A stretch of DNA of 7,421 nt from an uncultured Erysipelotrichaceae bacterium (GTDB lineage: Bacteria; Bacillota_I; Bacilli_A; RF39; UBA660). Where the stretch lies: positions 1 through 7,421 of the forward strand of contig CADBMO010000084.1 of assembly GCA_902795755.1 (NCBI GenBank), read 5' to 3'. The translations under genes were made by a program, and so were the position numbers. A model generated the notes under the pieces. It was given only the letters and a program-made list of their open reading frames with translations, had not been told where the DNA came from and ran no database searches. Below are positions 1-6,284 of the stretch, piece by piece (position 1 is the first letter of the stretch; each line of letters starts with the position of its first letter).

Positions 1-466
1 AGATAGTTTTATAGATGGGCTTCAAAATATAACCAACATAGAAATAAATAATAAAGAAGGATATAAAGAGATAAAACTTACTTTAGATGGTAGTAAAGAG
101 GCTATAATAAAATTGGACTCTAGAGGAAGAATCATTGGGTATATTAATAATAATATAAAAGAATGTGGAAATTATTTCTTAAGTCACAATAAAATCCTAC
201 ATGAATTAAGTTTACCAAAATTAGAAAAATGTGGAGATTACTTCCTGACTTATAATAGGTCAATGCAAGAATTAAGTTTACCAAAATTGGAAAAATGTGG
301 ACATGCCTTCCTAAGTTATAATAAAGGAATGCAAATATTAAGCTTGCCAAACCTTAATGAATATTATTATTATGGCTTTAATATTCACCAACTAAGTGTT
401 ATATTAGATATTAATACTAAAAAGCATTTTGAGGATAATGAATTGAAAAAAAGGAGTTTAAAATGA
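1..466 (+). CDS. Leucine-rich-repeat protein (BspA-like), C-terminal part, start outside window
   Basis: The reading frame is open from base 2 and runs to TGA at 464-466, so this is the last 154 residues of a longer protein; the TTG at 113 is not a credible start because the frame continues upstream without a stop. The visible part has a region without repeats, then 22-residue repeats of the pattern LSLPxLxxCGxxFLxxN, seen as a partial copy, two full copies and a degenerate last copy ending near NLNEYYYYGF. The pattern resembles the LRR_5/BspA class of leucine-rich repeats, known for binding proteins or surfaces. A short charged tail rich in Lys and Glu ends the protein, with no LPXTG motif or membrane span visible. 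The N-terminus is missing, so location and partner cannot be judged. The stop overlaps the next gene's ATG by 4 nt (ATGA), which suggests translational coupling. Confident in the repeat class, not in any function. Confidence 0.8.
   Translation, partial: DSFIDGLQNITNIEINNKEGYKEIKLTLDGSKEAIIKLDSRGRIIGYINNNIKECGNYFLSHNKILHELSLPKLEKCGDYFLTYNRSMQELSLPKLEKCGHAFLSYNKGMQILSLPNLNEYYYYGFNIHQLSVILDINTKKHFEDNELKKRSLK
158..400 (+). repeat. Tandem 66-bp (22-codon) LRR units
   Basis: Two complete 66-bp units lie at 203-268 and 269-334, differing at about 10 of 66 bases by my own count. They are preceded by the last 15 codons of a unit (158-202) and followed by a decaying unit from 335. The first half of each unit (ELSLPKLEKCG) is nearly identical at DNA level while the second half varies, as expected for recently duplicated LRR units with selection on the scaffold. 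Confidence 0.85.
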
Positions 467-732
467 TTAAGTTAACAATAATACAATGTGATGAGTATGC
501 TAATTATAAGCTTATTGATAAAGATGGTAATAAATATGATTTGAATATAAATTTTATGGGTATTGAAAAACCAAAAGTAGGTACAGAAATTTATATTCAT
601 GAATCTGTTATTGATGAAAATGTATCATTAAACTATGGATTAGTAGATCAAGAAAATAAACCTAAAGATGATGAATTAATAGTTATATCATACGAAGGTA
701 AACAATTATATTTACAAAGATTTTATGGCTAA
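463..732 (+). CDS. Small hypothetical protein, 89 aa
   Basis: I do not recognise this family. The ATG overlaps the TGA of the LRR gene, and AAGGAG at 451-456 sits 6 nt ahead, so the start is well supported. The product is soluble, with no signal peptide or membrane span. It alternates short hydrophobic stretches (LTIIQ, YKLID, TEIYIH, ELIVISYEG, QLYLQRFYG) with Asp/Asn/Gly turns, which suggests a compact beta-rich fold such as a small barrel; that is inference only. One cysteine (C9) is present. It is the second gene visible in a string that continues to MYG1, but no function follows from that. Confidence 0.75.
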   Translation: MIKLTIIQCDEYANYKLIDKDGNKYDLNINFMGIEKPKVGTEIYIHESVIDENVSLNYGLVDQENKPKDDELIVISYEGKQLYLQRFYG

Positions 733-770
733 TTATTTTAATTGGTCTTTTTTTATGATAGTATATTTAT

Positions 771-775
771 AAGGA
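771..775 (+). promoter_or_regulatory. Ribosome binding site AAGGA deciding the start at 784
   Basis: AAGGA lies 8 nt before the ATG at 784. The upstream in-frame TTG at 742 has no such site, and its extra 14 residues run through a T-rich intergenic stretch, so 784 is the better start. Confidence 0.65.
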
Positions 776-783
776 CTGATTAT

Positions 784-1062
784 ATGAAAATAAATGATAA
801 AGAAATAGATATTAACGAACTTACTAAAGAAGTATATGATGATAAATCTATGCTTAAGATGAGGGGTAATGGTATTTATTTAAGTGATAATGATATAGAT
901 GTATTAAATAGATATGGTATTGATTATAATAGATATAACTCATTAGACAGTTTAATATTTGATATAGAAGAAATACTTAATGAAGAAACTGATTTAGATG
1001 ATTTAGAAGAGATATCTAGTAAGTTATCTGAATTAAATTATTACAATAATACAAATAAGTAG
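784..1062 (+). CDS. Small acidic hypothetical protein, 92 aa
   Basis: The family is not recognised. Starting at the ATG with AAGGA 8 nt upstream gives 92 residues, strongly acidic and soluble. Residues about 10-55 contain short helix-like stretches around the motif YLSDNDIDVLNRYGIDY. A probably helical acidic segment follows (SLDSLIFDIEEILNEETDL, then DLEEISSKLSEL), and the protein ends in an Asn-rich tail (NYYNNTNK). The stop TAG at 1060-1062 overlaps the AGGTGAT ribosome binding site of the MYG1 gene, so translation of the two is probably coupled. Possible roles as a partner or modulator of the downstream phosphoesterase are speculation. A longer form from TTG at 742 cannot be excluded. Confidence 0.75.
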   Translation: MKINDKEIDINELTKEVYDDKSMLKMRGNGIYLSDNDIDVLNRYGIDYNRYNSLDSLIFDIEEILNEETDLDDLEEISSKLSELNYYNNTNK

Positions 1063-1070
1063 GTGATATT

Positions 1071-2009
1071 ATGAAATTGTTAAATATAATTGGGGAAGAA
1101 GTAAAAATAGAGATAGTTAATAATGAAGATGAAGCCAACTTCATAACTCATAGTGGTACTTTTCATGCAGATGAAGTTATGGCAACCGTGTTTTTATTAA
1201 ATAAATTTGGTAATATTAAATTATTTAGAACTAATAATCCTCAAAATGATAAGGCTTTTATATATGATGTTGGTTTTGGAAAGTTTGATCACCATGGTAT
1301 AGATTTTGATAAAACAAGAAAAAATGGTATTAAATATGCTTCTTGTGGCCTTGTATGGAGTACTTTTGGTAACGATATTGTTAGCAAATTAGGAGTTGAA
1401 GATATTGATGAAATATCTAATACAATCGAAAGAAATCTTGTTATGGATATCGATAGAGATGATAATGGTCAAGCTTTAAAAAATGATCCTGAAGTTAAAA
1501 TTCAAGGGATACCTAATTTGATTGCGAACTTTAATCCTTCTTGGATGGAAAGTGGAACTGAATCTAAATGCTTCTTAGAGGCATTATCATTTGCAAATAC
1601 TATTTTTAATAACTTAATAAAAAATATAGTTGCGAAAGAAGAGGCAAAAGAATTAGTTGAAAAAGCAATTAATGAAAGTAAGGATGGGATTCTTATACTA
1701 GATAGTTATATGCCATGGAAGGAACTAGTATTATCTTCTAAAAATGAGAAAGCCAAAGACATATTATATGCAGTATTTCCTTCAAAAAGAGGGGGGTATA
1801 ACGTTGTGGCAACTCCGGTTGTTAAAGATAGCTTTGATGTAAAAAAACCTTTTCCAAGTATATGGGCAGGTAAAGAAAATAAAGAATTACAAGATTTAAG
1901 TGGTGTTAAGACGATCACGTTTTGTCATAAGAATTTATTTATATGTGCGTGCAAAACTTATGATGATGCGATAGAAATTGCTAAAATAGCGGTTAATAAT
2001 AATGAGTAA
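1071..2009 (+). CDS. MYG1 / UPF0160 family metal-dependent phosphoesterase
   Basis: This 312-aa protein is a bacterial MYG1 (UPF0160) family member, related to DHH phosphoesterases. Residues that look metal-binding are in place: HSGTFHADE at 27-35 (H27, H32, D34), D66 in YDVG, FDHHG at 72-76, and D128/D131 in MDIDRDDNG (125-133). The C-terminal half shows the family's substrate-side features, including PSIWAGKENKEL and the closing TFCHKN motif around H286. Eukaryotic MYG1 is reported as a 3'-5' RNA exonuclease of nucleus and mitochondria; the bacterial substrate is not established, so a nuclease or phosphodiesterase role is inferred. No signal peptide is seen, so it is presumably cytoplasmic. 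The ATG follows AGGTGAT (1061-1067), which overlaps the preceding stop. The 3' end overlaps the next gene by 8 nt. Family assignment is firm; length is within the usual range. Confidence 0.93.
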   Translation: MKLLNIIGEEVKIEIVNNEDEANFITHSGTFHADEVMATVFLLNKFGNIKLFRTNNPQNDKAFIYDVGFGKFDHHGIDFDKTRKNGIKYASCGLVWSTFGNDIVSKLGVEDIDEISNTIERNLVMDIDRDDNGQALKNDPEVKIQGIPNLIANFNPSWMESGTESKCFLEALSFANTIFNNLIKNIVAKEEAKELVEKAINESKDGILILDSYMPWKELVLSSKNEKAKDILYAVFPSKRGGYNVVATPVVKDSFDVKKPFPSIWAGKENKELQDLSGVKTITFCHKNLFICACKTYDDAIEIAKIAVNNNE

Positions 2010-2442
2010 AAAAGTTAATTATAGAGAAATACTTCCTAAACCCATATTAAAACTAAATGTAATTAAGTTTGATGATGGAAGTATTACTACTTTTACTAAT
2101 CAAGATTTATATTTTGATACCTTAAGAAAAAGGAAAGATATAACAGATTATTATAGTATGCATTATTATGATACTTTTGCAGGTCAAAATGAAGTCATAT
2201 CAGTAAGAAGAAAAGGTAGTAATACGTATTTTACAATTAATTCAAAAAATACATATTTAGTTTATCAACCATTACAAAGCACGCACAAGAAAATTGCAAT
2301 ATGGATTGAGGAAGAAGGAAATTATTATTTAGATGAGTATTATGAGATATTAAAGAAAAATAATATAATAGTAAATTCTTATCAAGATAGTGATAGTTTA
2401 GTAAAAAAAATAAAAAATAAATTTAAAAGCAAGAAAAGGTAG
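2002..2442 (+). CDS. Hypothetical protein, 146 aa, overlapping the MYG1 gene
   Basis: I do not recognise this protein. Its ATG lies inside the last codons of the MYG1 gene (8-nt overlap), with no good ribosome binding site upstream, so it probably relies on ribosomes finishing MYG1. It is soluble and rich in Tyr, Lys and Asn. The stretch from about residue 8 to 100 looks beta-rich (KLNVIKFDDGSITTF, EVISVRRKGSNTYFTI, KIAIWIEEEGNYYLDEY), and the end is a very basic tail (KKIKNKFKSKKR) that could contact nucleic acid or membrane; this is inference from charge. The last codons form the left arm of the operon terminator. The tight overlap suggests co-translation with MYG1. Confidence 0.75.
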   Translation: MSKKVNYREILPKPILKLNVIKFDDGSITTFTNQDLYFDTLRKRKDITDYYSMHYYDTFAGQNEVISVRRKGSNTYFTINSKNTYLVYQPLQSTHKKIAIWIEEEGNYYLDEYYEILKKNNIIVNSYQDSDSLVKKIKNKFKSKKR

Positions 2443-2467
2443 TTTACATGTTTTCTTGCTTTTATTT
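2425..2467 (+). terminator. Rho-independent terminator of the MYG1 operon
   Basis: A perfect 13-bp stem pairs AAAAGCAAGAAAA (2425-2437) with TTTTCTTGCTTTT (2451-2463) around a 13-nt loop. The right arm ends in a T run continued as ATTT. The left arm and part of the loop lie in the final codons and stop (2440-2442) of the 146-aa gene. The G+C content of the stem is low but typical for this genome. Confidence 0.85.
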
Positions 2468-2494
2468 GCAAAAAAAACATATATTTGTTATAAT
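2466..2494 (+). promoter_or_regulatory. Sigma-A promoter of the engB-der operon
   Basis: TTGCAA (2466-2471) as -35 and TATAAT (2489-2494) as -10 are separated by exactly 17 nt, and TGT before the -10 gives an extended -10 element. The -35 touches the tail of the preceding terminator. Transcription should begin near 2500-2502, about 37 nt before the engB ATG. This is the strongest promoter in the window. Confidence 0.88.
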
Positions 2495-2500
2495 ACATAA

Positions 2501-2518
2501 CGCATTATGATTAATGCG
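2501..2518 (+). promoter_or_regulatory. Inverted repeat at the predicted transcription start of engB
   Basis: CGCATTA (2501-2507) and TAATGCG (2512-2518) form a perfect 7-bp inverted repeat with a 4-nt centre, starting 7 nt after the -10. It could be an operator for a dimeric repressor or a 5' hairpin stabilising the mRNA; the sequence alone does not separate the two. It ends 6 nt before the ribosome binding site AGGAG at 2525-2529. Confidence 0.6.
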
Positions 2519-2537
2519 ATAGTTAGGAGATTTTAAT

Positions 2538-3137
2538 ATGATTATTAAAGACGCTGAACTCTCTAACGTTGCGGTTAGAAGAAGTCAGTATCCAAATGAT
2601 GGTAAACCAGAATTTTTATTATTAGGTAGAAGTAACGTAGGTAAATCAACATTTACAAATTGTATTATGGAAAGACGTAATTTAGCACGCACTTCTAGTA
2701 AACCTGGTAAAACTGAGACAATTAATTTCTATAAAGTAAATGATGCATTTTATTTAGTAGATGTACCAGGATATGGTTATGCATCAGGCGGTAAAACAGC
2801 GCAAAAGAAATTTGGAATGATGATAGAAGATTATCTATCTGGAAGAGAAGAATTAAAAGAAGTATTTATGCTTATTGATTTTAGGCATAAGCCTACTGAG
2901 GATGACCTTTTAATGTATAACTTTTTGAAGTTTCATGATGTTAAAGTAAACTTAATTGCAACAAAAGTTGATAAAGTAGGATCATCTTCAAGAGAAAAGT
3001 ATAAAAAACAAATACTTGATACCATAGACTTAGCAATTGATGATGAATTAATATTATTCTCATCAAAAACTAAACTAGGTAAAAAAGACGTTCAAAATAA
3101 GATTGAAAAGATAGTTTATGGAGAGGTTGCTGCATAA
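2538..3137 (+). CDS. engB: Ribosome biogenesis GTP-binding protein YihA/YsxC (EngB)
   Basis: A 199-aa TRAFAC-class GTPase of the EngB family, which in Bacillus subtilis is needed for assembly of the 50S subunit. The GTPase motifs are complete: G1 GRSNVGKS (30-37), the G2 region PGKTETINFY (56-65), G3 DVPGYGYA (75-82), G4 TKVD (142-145) and G5 SSK (175-177). The N-terminal EFLLLGRSNVGKS layout and DVPGYGYA separate it from Era and Der. Length is normal for the family. AGGAG at 2525-2529, 8 nt before the ATG, supports the start. It is the first gene after a strong promoter and is followed by an S41-like gene and by der, another 50S assembly GTPase, which supports a shared ribosome-maturation operon. 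Cytoplasmic, acting on the ribosome precursor. Confidence 0.96.
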   Translation: MIIKDAELSNVAVRRSQYPNDGKPEFLLLGRSNVGKSTFTNCIMERRNLARTSSKPGKTETINFYKVNDAFYLVDVPGYGYASGGKTAQKKFGMMIEDYLSGREELKEVFMLIDFRHKPTEDDLLMYNFLKFHDVKVNLIATKVDKVGSSSREKYKKQILDTIDLAIDDELILFSSKTKLGKKDVQNKIEKIVYGEVAA

Positions 3138-3153
3138 ACTTCTTTTTGTTAGT

Positions 3154-3160
3154 AGGTGAT
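3154..3160 (+). promoter_or_regulatory. Ribosome binding site AGGTGAT deciding the start at 3164
   Basis: AGGTGAT lies 3 nt before ATG 3164 (5 nt if only AGGTG is counted). An in-frame TTG at 3146 lies upstream of this site and would place the site inside the coding region, so it is rejected as the start. Confidence 0.7.
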
Positions 3161-3163
3161 GTT

Positions 3164-4375
3164 ATGATAAAAAAAGAGCTTAAAGATGACTTGGATACTT
3201 TCTTTAAATATTATGAAGAAAAACATATTTATCCGTATTATTCATGTTCAAAAGAAGATATTAACAAGTTTGTAGATGAATATCTTTCTAAGAATAATGT
3301 GGAGGACAAGTATGGTTTTGCACATTTATTAAAGATAATTATGAAGAAATTAAGTGCAAAAAAAGATGAACATATGCTTATGGAATATGGAAGTGGGCAT
3401 CAGCTACCAATAATAACACAATATATTGATGATGAGTTAGTAATAATAGATGCATCTGATAAATATAAAGATTTAATAGGGGGAAAAGTTAAAAAGTTAA
3501 ATAATGTTTTAGTAAAAAAACTGTTTGATGAAATTGAAGAAATAGTTAATTATTCAGTATTAAATAAACTATTTGTTGAAATACCAACTTATGTAACCGG
3601 TAATCCTCATAGAATACGTACGTTACCATCTATTTCTAACGATTGCAATGAATTTATATATGAAATTGAAAAGGATAATAAATTACTATTTGCTTCAATA
3701 AATGAATCTGAAGTATTTGACAATAAATTATTTGTGGATAATTACTCATATGAATTAATAGAAGATACTATTATTTTTCATTATAATAGTTGTCATAAAG
3801 AGTATGATAATCAAATGATCGATAAAGTTAAAGAATTAAAGATAATAATAGAAAGTAATGACATTAATAACTTTATTTTAGATTTAAGGTTTAATTATGG
3901 TGGAAATAGTACCATTATTGAACCATTAATTAAGTACTTAAAAAGTATCAATATTAATAAATACGTATTTATAAATGGAAGTACTTTTTCTTCTGGAATA
4001 TTTGCTGCGATGGATATGAAAAACATTAATGCTGTATTGATAGGAGAAGAACCGGGGGATTTATTAAATTCATTTGGAAATATAACTTATGAAACGTTAC
4101 CATTTTCAAAGTATAGAGTAACTTTTTCCACACGCTATTACATACTAAATAATAATGACTTTGTTGTTTTAAAAACAAAGGAAGATATAGATAATAATAA
4201 AGAAATAATAGAAAAAACACTAATTTTAAGACCAGATTATGAAGTAAAAACTAAATATGATGATATAATAAATAAAAGAGATCCATTTATGAATCAATTT
4301 AAATGGATAAGAAAAGAAGGTGTTCATAATGAAATTACCAACAATTGCGTTAGTAGGAAGACCAAACGTAGGTAA
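3164..4375 (+). CDS. S41-family peptidase-like protein (TSPc-type domain), cytoplasmic
   Basis: This 403-aa protein resembles C-terminal-processing (S41/TSPc) peptidases. The N-terminal region (DTFFKYYEEKHIYPYY, SKEDINKFV) matches the usual helical lead-in of Bacillota S41 proteins. The core has DLRFNYGGNS at 240-249 (family pattern DLRxNxGG), NGSTFSSG at 273-280 with candidate nucleophile Ser276 or Ser277, and IGEEPGDLLNSFG at 293-305. Characterised S41 enzymes use a Ser-Lys pair with the lysine about 25 residues after the serine, in a GGK/FGK context; here that position reads GDLLN, so the lysine is not evident. It may be inactive or use another base. No signal peptide, membrane span or clear PDZ domain is seen, so it is presumably cytoplasmic. 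It sits between engB and der and its last 47 nt overlap der. Fold confident; activity uncertain. Confidence 0.78.
   Translation: MIKKELKDDLDTFFKYYEEKHIYPYYSCSKEDINKFVDEYLSKNNVEDKYGFAHLLKIIMKKLSAKKDEHMLMEYGSGHQLPIITQYIDDELVIIDASDKYKDLIGGKVKKLNNVLVKKLFDEIEEIVNYSVLNKLFVEIPTYVTGNPHRIRTLPSISNDCNEFIYEIEKDNKLLFASINESEVFDNKLFVDNYSYELIEDTIIFHYNSCHKEYDNQMIDKVKELKIIIESNDINNFILDLRFNYGGNSTIIEPLIKYLKSININKYVFINGSTFSSGIFAAMDMKNINAVLIGEEPGDLLNSFGNITYETLPFSKYRVTFSTRYYILNNNDFVVLKTKEDIDNNKEIIEKTLILRPDYEVKTKYDDIINKRDPFMNQFKWIRKEGVHNEITNNCVSRKTKRR
4317..4322 (+). promoter_or_regulatory. Ribosome binding site AAGGTG of der inside the S41-like gene
   Basis: AAGGTG lies 6 nt before ATG 4329 and inside the upstream coding region. 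It decides against the in-frame GTG at 4320, which overlaps this site. ATG 4329 also gives the family-typical N-terminus, with the P-loop beginning at residue 10. Confidence 0.75.
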
Positions 4376-5642
4376 ATCAACAATTTTTAATAGGCTAGTA
4401 GGTAAAAAGCAAGCTATTATAGAGGATACTCCAGGTGTTACAAGAGATAGAATATATGGTACTGGTAGTTATTATGATTATAAGTTTAATGTTATAGATA
4501 CTGGTGGTATAGATTTATCTGAGGAATTATTTAATAAAGAAATAAAGATTCAAGCAGAAATAGCAATAGATGAAGCTGATGTTGTAGTATTTATTGTTGA
4601 TGGTAAAGAAGGTATTACTGCAAATGACTTAGCAGTAAGAGATATACTTAGAAAAAGTAATAAAAAAGTTGTTGTAGCAATTAACAAGGTTGATAATAAA
4701 AAAACAAATGATAATATCTATGATTTTTATGAACTAGGATTTGATTATTACATACCTGTTTCTGGATCACATAATATAGGTATAGATGATTTAATGGATG
4801 AAGTAACTAAAGATTTTGATAAAAAGCAAGATGATGATTATGAAGCTGGAGTTGTTAAATTTTGCGTTATAGGTCGTCCAAATGTAGGTAAATCAAGTTT
4901 AGTTAATGCAATTTTAAATGAAGAAAGAGTAGTTGTATCAAGCGTTGCGGGTACAACTCGTGATAGTATTGATACACCTTTTACTTATGAAAAAGAACCA
5001 TATGTAGTAATAGATACTGCCGGTATGAAAAAAAAGGGTAAAATATATGAACAGATTGAAAAATATAGTTTACTTAGAAGTATGAAAGCTATTGATAGAT
5101 CTGATGTTTGTTTAGTTGTTATAAATGCTGACGAGGGTATTATAGAACATGATAAGCATATTGCTAGCTATGCATTAGAAGCGGGAAAAGCGTTAGTACT
5201 AGTTGTAAACAAATGGGATTTGGTAGACGATAAAGACTTGGGTATTAAAGAATTTACTAAAAAAGTTAGGGCAGAGTTTCAGTTTTTAAGCTATGTACCA
5301 ATAGTATTTTTATCTGCTAAAACAAAAAAGAGAATTCATACGTTGATGCCTGAAGTAAAAAAAGTGTATGAAAACGCTCATAGACAAATAACTACAAGCA
5401 TATTAAATGATGTAATAGTAGATGCTGTGGCACTTCAATCACCACCTTCTTATAAGGGTAGAAGGCTTAAAATATATTTTGCATCTCAAACTGATACTGC
5501 ACCACCTAAAATAACTTTTCATGTTAATAATAAAGGATTAATACATTTTTCATATGAAAGATATTTGGAAAATAAAATAAGAGAAAATTTTGATTTTGAG
5601 GGAGTTCCAATAGTATTCCAGTTTAAAAACAGAAATGAGTAG
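4329..5642 (+). CDS. der: Ribosome biogenesis GTPase Der (EngA), double GTPase
   Basis: A 437-aa protein with two tandem GTPase domains and a C-terminal KH-like domain, the layout unique to Der/EngA, which acts in late 50S subunit maturation. Domain 1: GRPNVGKS (10-17), DTPGVTRDR (33-41), DTGG (57-60), NKVD (119-122). Domain 2: GRPNVGKS (182-189), AGTTRDSID (207-215), DTAGM (229-233), NKWD (294-297). The KH-like end has SPPSYKGRRLKIYFASQ and SYERYLEN (408-415). The G5 of domain 1 reads VSGSHNIG rather than the common SAxHG, a minor change. Full family length. The start at 4329 lies 47 nt inside the S41-like gene with AAGGTG upstream, so the two are co-transcribed and probably partly coupled. 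The engB gene lies two genes upstream in the same unit. Confidence 0.97.
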   Translation: MKLPTIALVGRPNVGKSTIFNRLVGKKQAIIEDTPGVTRDRIYGTGSYYDYKFNVIDTGGIDLSEELFNKEIKIQAEIAIDEADVVVFIVDGKEGITANDLAVRDILRKSNKKVVVAINKVDNKKTNDNIYDFYELGFDYYIPVSGSHNIGIDDLMDEVTKDFDKKQDDDYEAGVVKFCVIGRPNVGKSSLVNAILNEERVVVSSVAGTTRDSIDTPFTYEKEPYVVIDTAGMKKKGKIYEQIEKYSLLRSMKAIDRSDVCLVVINADEGIIEHDKHIASYALEAGKALVLVVNKWDLVDDKDLGIKEFTKKVRAEFQFLSYVPIVFLSAKTKKRIHTLMPEVKKVYENAHRQITTSILNDVIVDAVALQSPPSYKGRRLKIYFASQTDTAPPKITFHVNNKGLIHFSYERYLENKIRENFDFEGVPIVFQFKNRNE

Positions 5643-5644
5643 TT

Positions 5645-6256
5645 ATGAAGGAAGTAGTAATAAAAAAGATAAACGGGAAATATAAAATACCAAGATTTAT
5701 AAGGTTTAAAGCGAAAAAAGATACGATATTCAAAGTGGAACGCCAGGAAAAGATGTCTAACAAAGAAGATATACAAGTATCATTATTAGTTGAAGCTTTG
5801 AACATTAAAGATAAAAGAAAAAGGTTAGAATTTGTTTATGATAAGTCATGTGAGTTATTAGATAATGACTTTTATGGATGTAATTTATGTGAGTTTAAGA
5901 ATAATAGATGTATGCATGATAGGATACATGCTAAGAGTATGGATGGATGTTGCAGGTCTAATGATGATAAAAAAAAGTGTCCATATATTAAAAATCATAG
6001 ATGTACAATTAAGTGTCTTGCATGTAAGTTTCATATATGCTATTTATTAAGAAAAAAAGGTTATAAATATAGAGTGAATGATATATATCTTTTAAAATAT
6101 TTATATAACTGGAAACAAAAAATAATTATATATAATGACTTTTTTATGACTAAGGAAGAAGTGCTTAAAGACGTATATAGAAATAGTATTATATACTGGG
6201 CATTATTTAGTAAAAATAAAAAATTTATAGATAATAATAACAAAACTACCATTTAG
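5645..6256 (+). CDS. Cysteine-rich protein of unknown function, 203 aa
   Basis: Not assignable to a named function. Eleven cysteines sit between residues 69 and 132 (C69, C79, C82, C89, C102, C103, C112, C120, C124, C127, C132), in the order CxxC, a GCCR motif at 101-104, CPY at 112-114, and CxxxCxxCxxxxC (120-132), with His91, His95, His118 and His130 among them. This looks like a metal site, zinc or an iron-sulfur cluster; which one cannot be told. A basic, aromatic-rich C-terminal part (YLLKYLYNWKQK, then FFMTKEEVLKDV) follows. No signal peptide is seen, so the cysteines are probably reduced in the cytoplasm. The ATG is 2 nt after the der stop and has no clear ribosome binding site, suggesting coupling to der. 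An alternative start at ATG 5753, with AGGAAA just upstream, would remove 36 basic residues that lie outside the cysteine core. Confidence 0.78.
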   Translation: MKEVVIKKINGKYKIPRFIRFKAKKDTIFKVERQEKMSNKEDIQVSLLVEALNIKDKRKRLEFVYDKSCELLDNDFYGCNLCEFKNNRCMHDRIHAKSMDGCCRSNDDKKKCPYIKNHRCTIKCLACKFHICYLLRKKGYKYRVNDIYLLKYLYNWKQKIIIYNDFFMTKEEVLKDVYRNSIIYWALFSKNKKFIDNNNKTTI

Positions 6257-6262
6257 GCATAT

Positions 6263-6284
6263 ATTATCGTAGGAGATGATAATG
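6263..6284 (+). promoter_or_regulatory. Translation initiation region of spoVIF: SD in a small hairpin, ATG overlapping GTG
   Basis: AGGAG (6271-6275) lies in the 9-nt loop of a possible 6-bp stem ATTATC/GATAAT (6263-6268 with 6278-6283). Directly after it, ATGTG contains an ATG (6282) reading only three codons before TAA at 6291, and the GTG (6284) that opens the spoVIF frame. The stem is A+T-rich and weak, so its effect is uncertain. Confidence 0.4.

Noticed and set aside
144..350. Open frame on the minus strand opposite the LRR repeats
   Set aside because: It mirrors the repeat codons of the plus-strand gene and has no ribosome binding site or recognisable domain.
464..466. TGA read as tryptophan (Mollicutes code)
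   Set aside because: All tryptophans seen, including NKWD in Der, use TGG, and the known proteins are full length with TGA treated as stop. This TGA also sits in a standard ATGA junction.
733..783. Possible promoter (TTGGTC at 742, TATGAT at 754, TATATT at 762) before the 92-aa gene
   Set aside because: No -35/-10 pair has acceptable spacing, and such -10-like words are frequent by chance at this A+T content. The gene is more simply read with its upstream neighbour.
1706..1918. Minus-strand open frame inside the MYG1 gene
   Set aside because: It lies entirely under well-conserved MYG1 coding sequence and shows no independent coding evidence.
5519..5805. Two minus-strand open frames over the der/cysteine-rich junction
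   Set aside because: Rich in Phe, Tyr and Ile as expected from the complement of A-rich coding DNA, with no start signals.
5865..6050. Alternative plus-strand frame inside the cysteine-rich gene
   Set aside because: The main frame has a regular cysteine pattern and the alternative frame has no ribosome binding site or motif.
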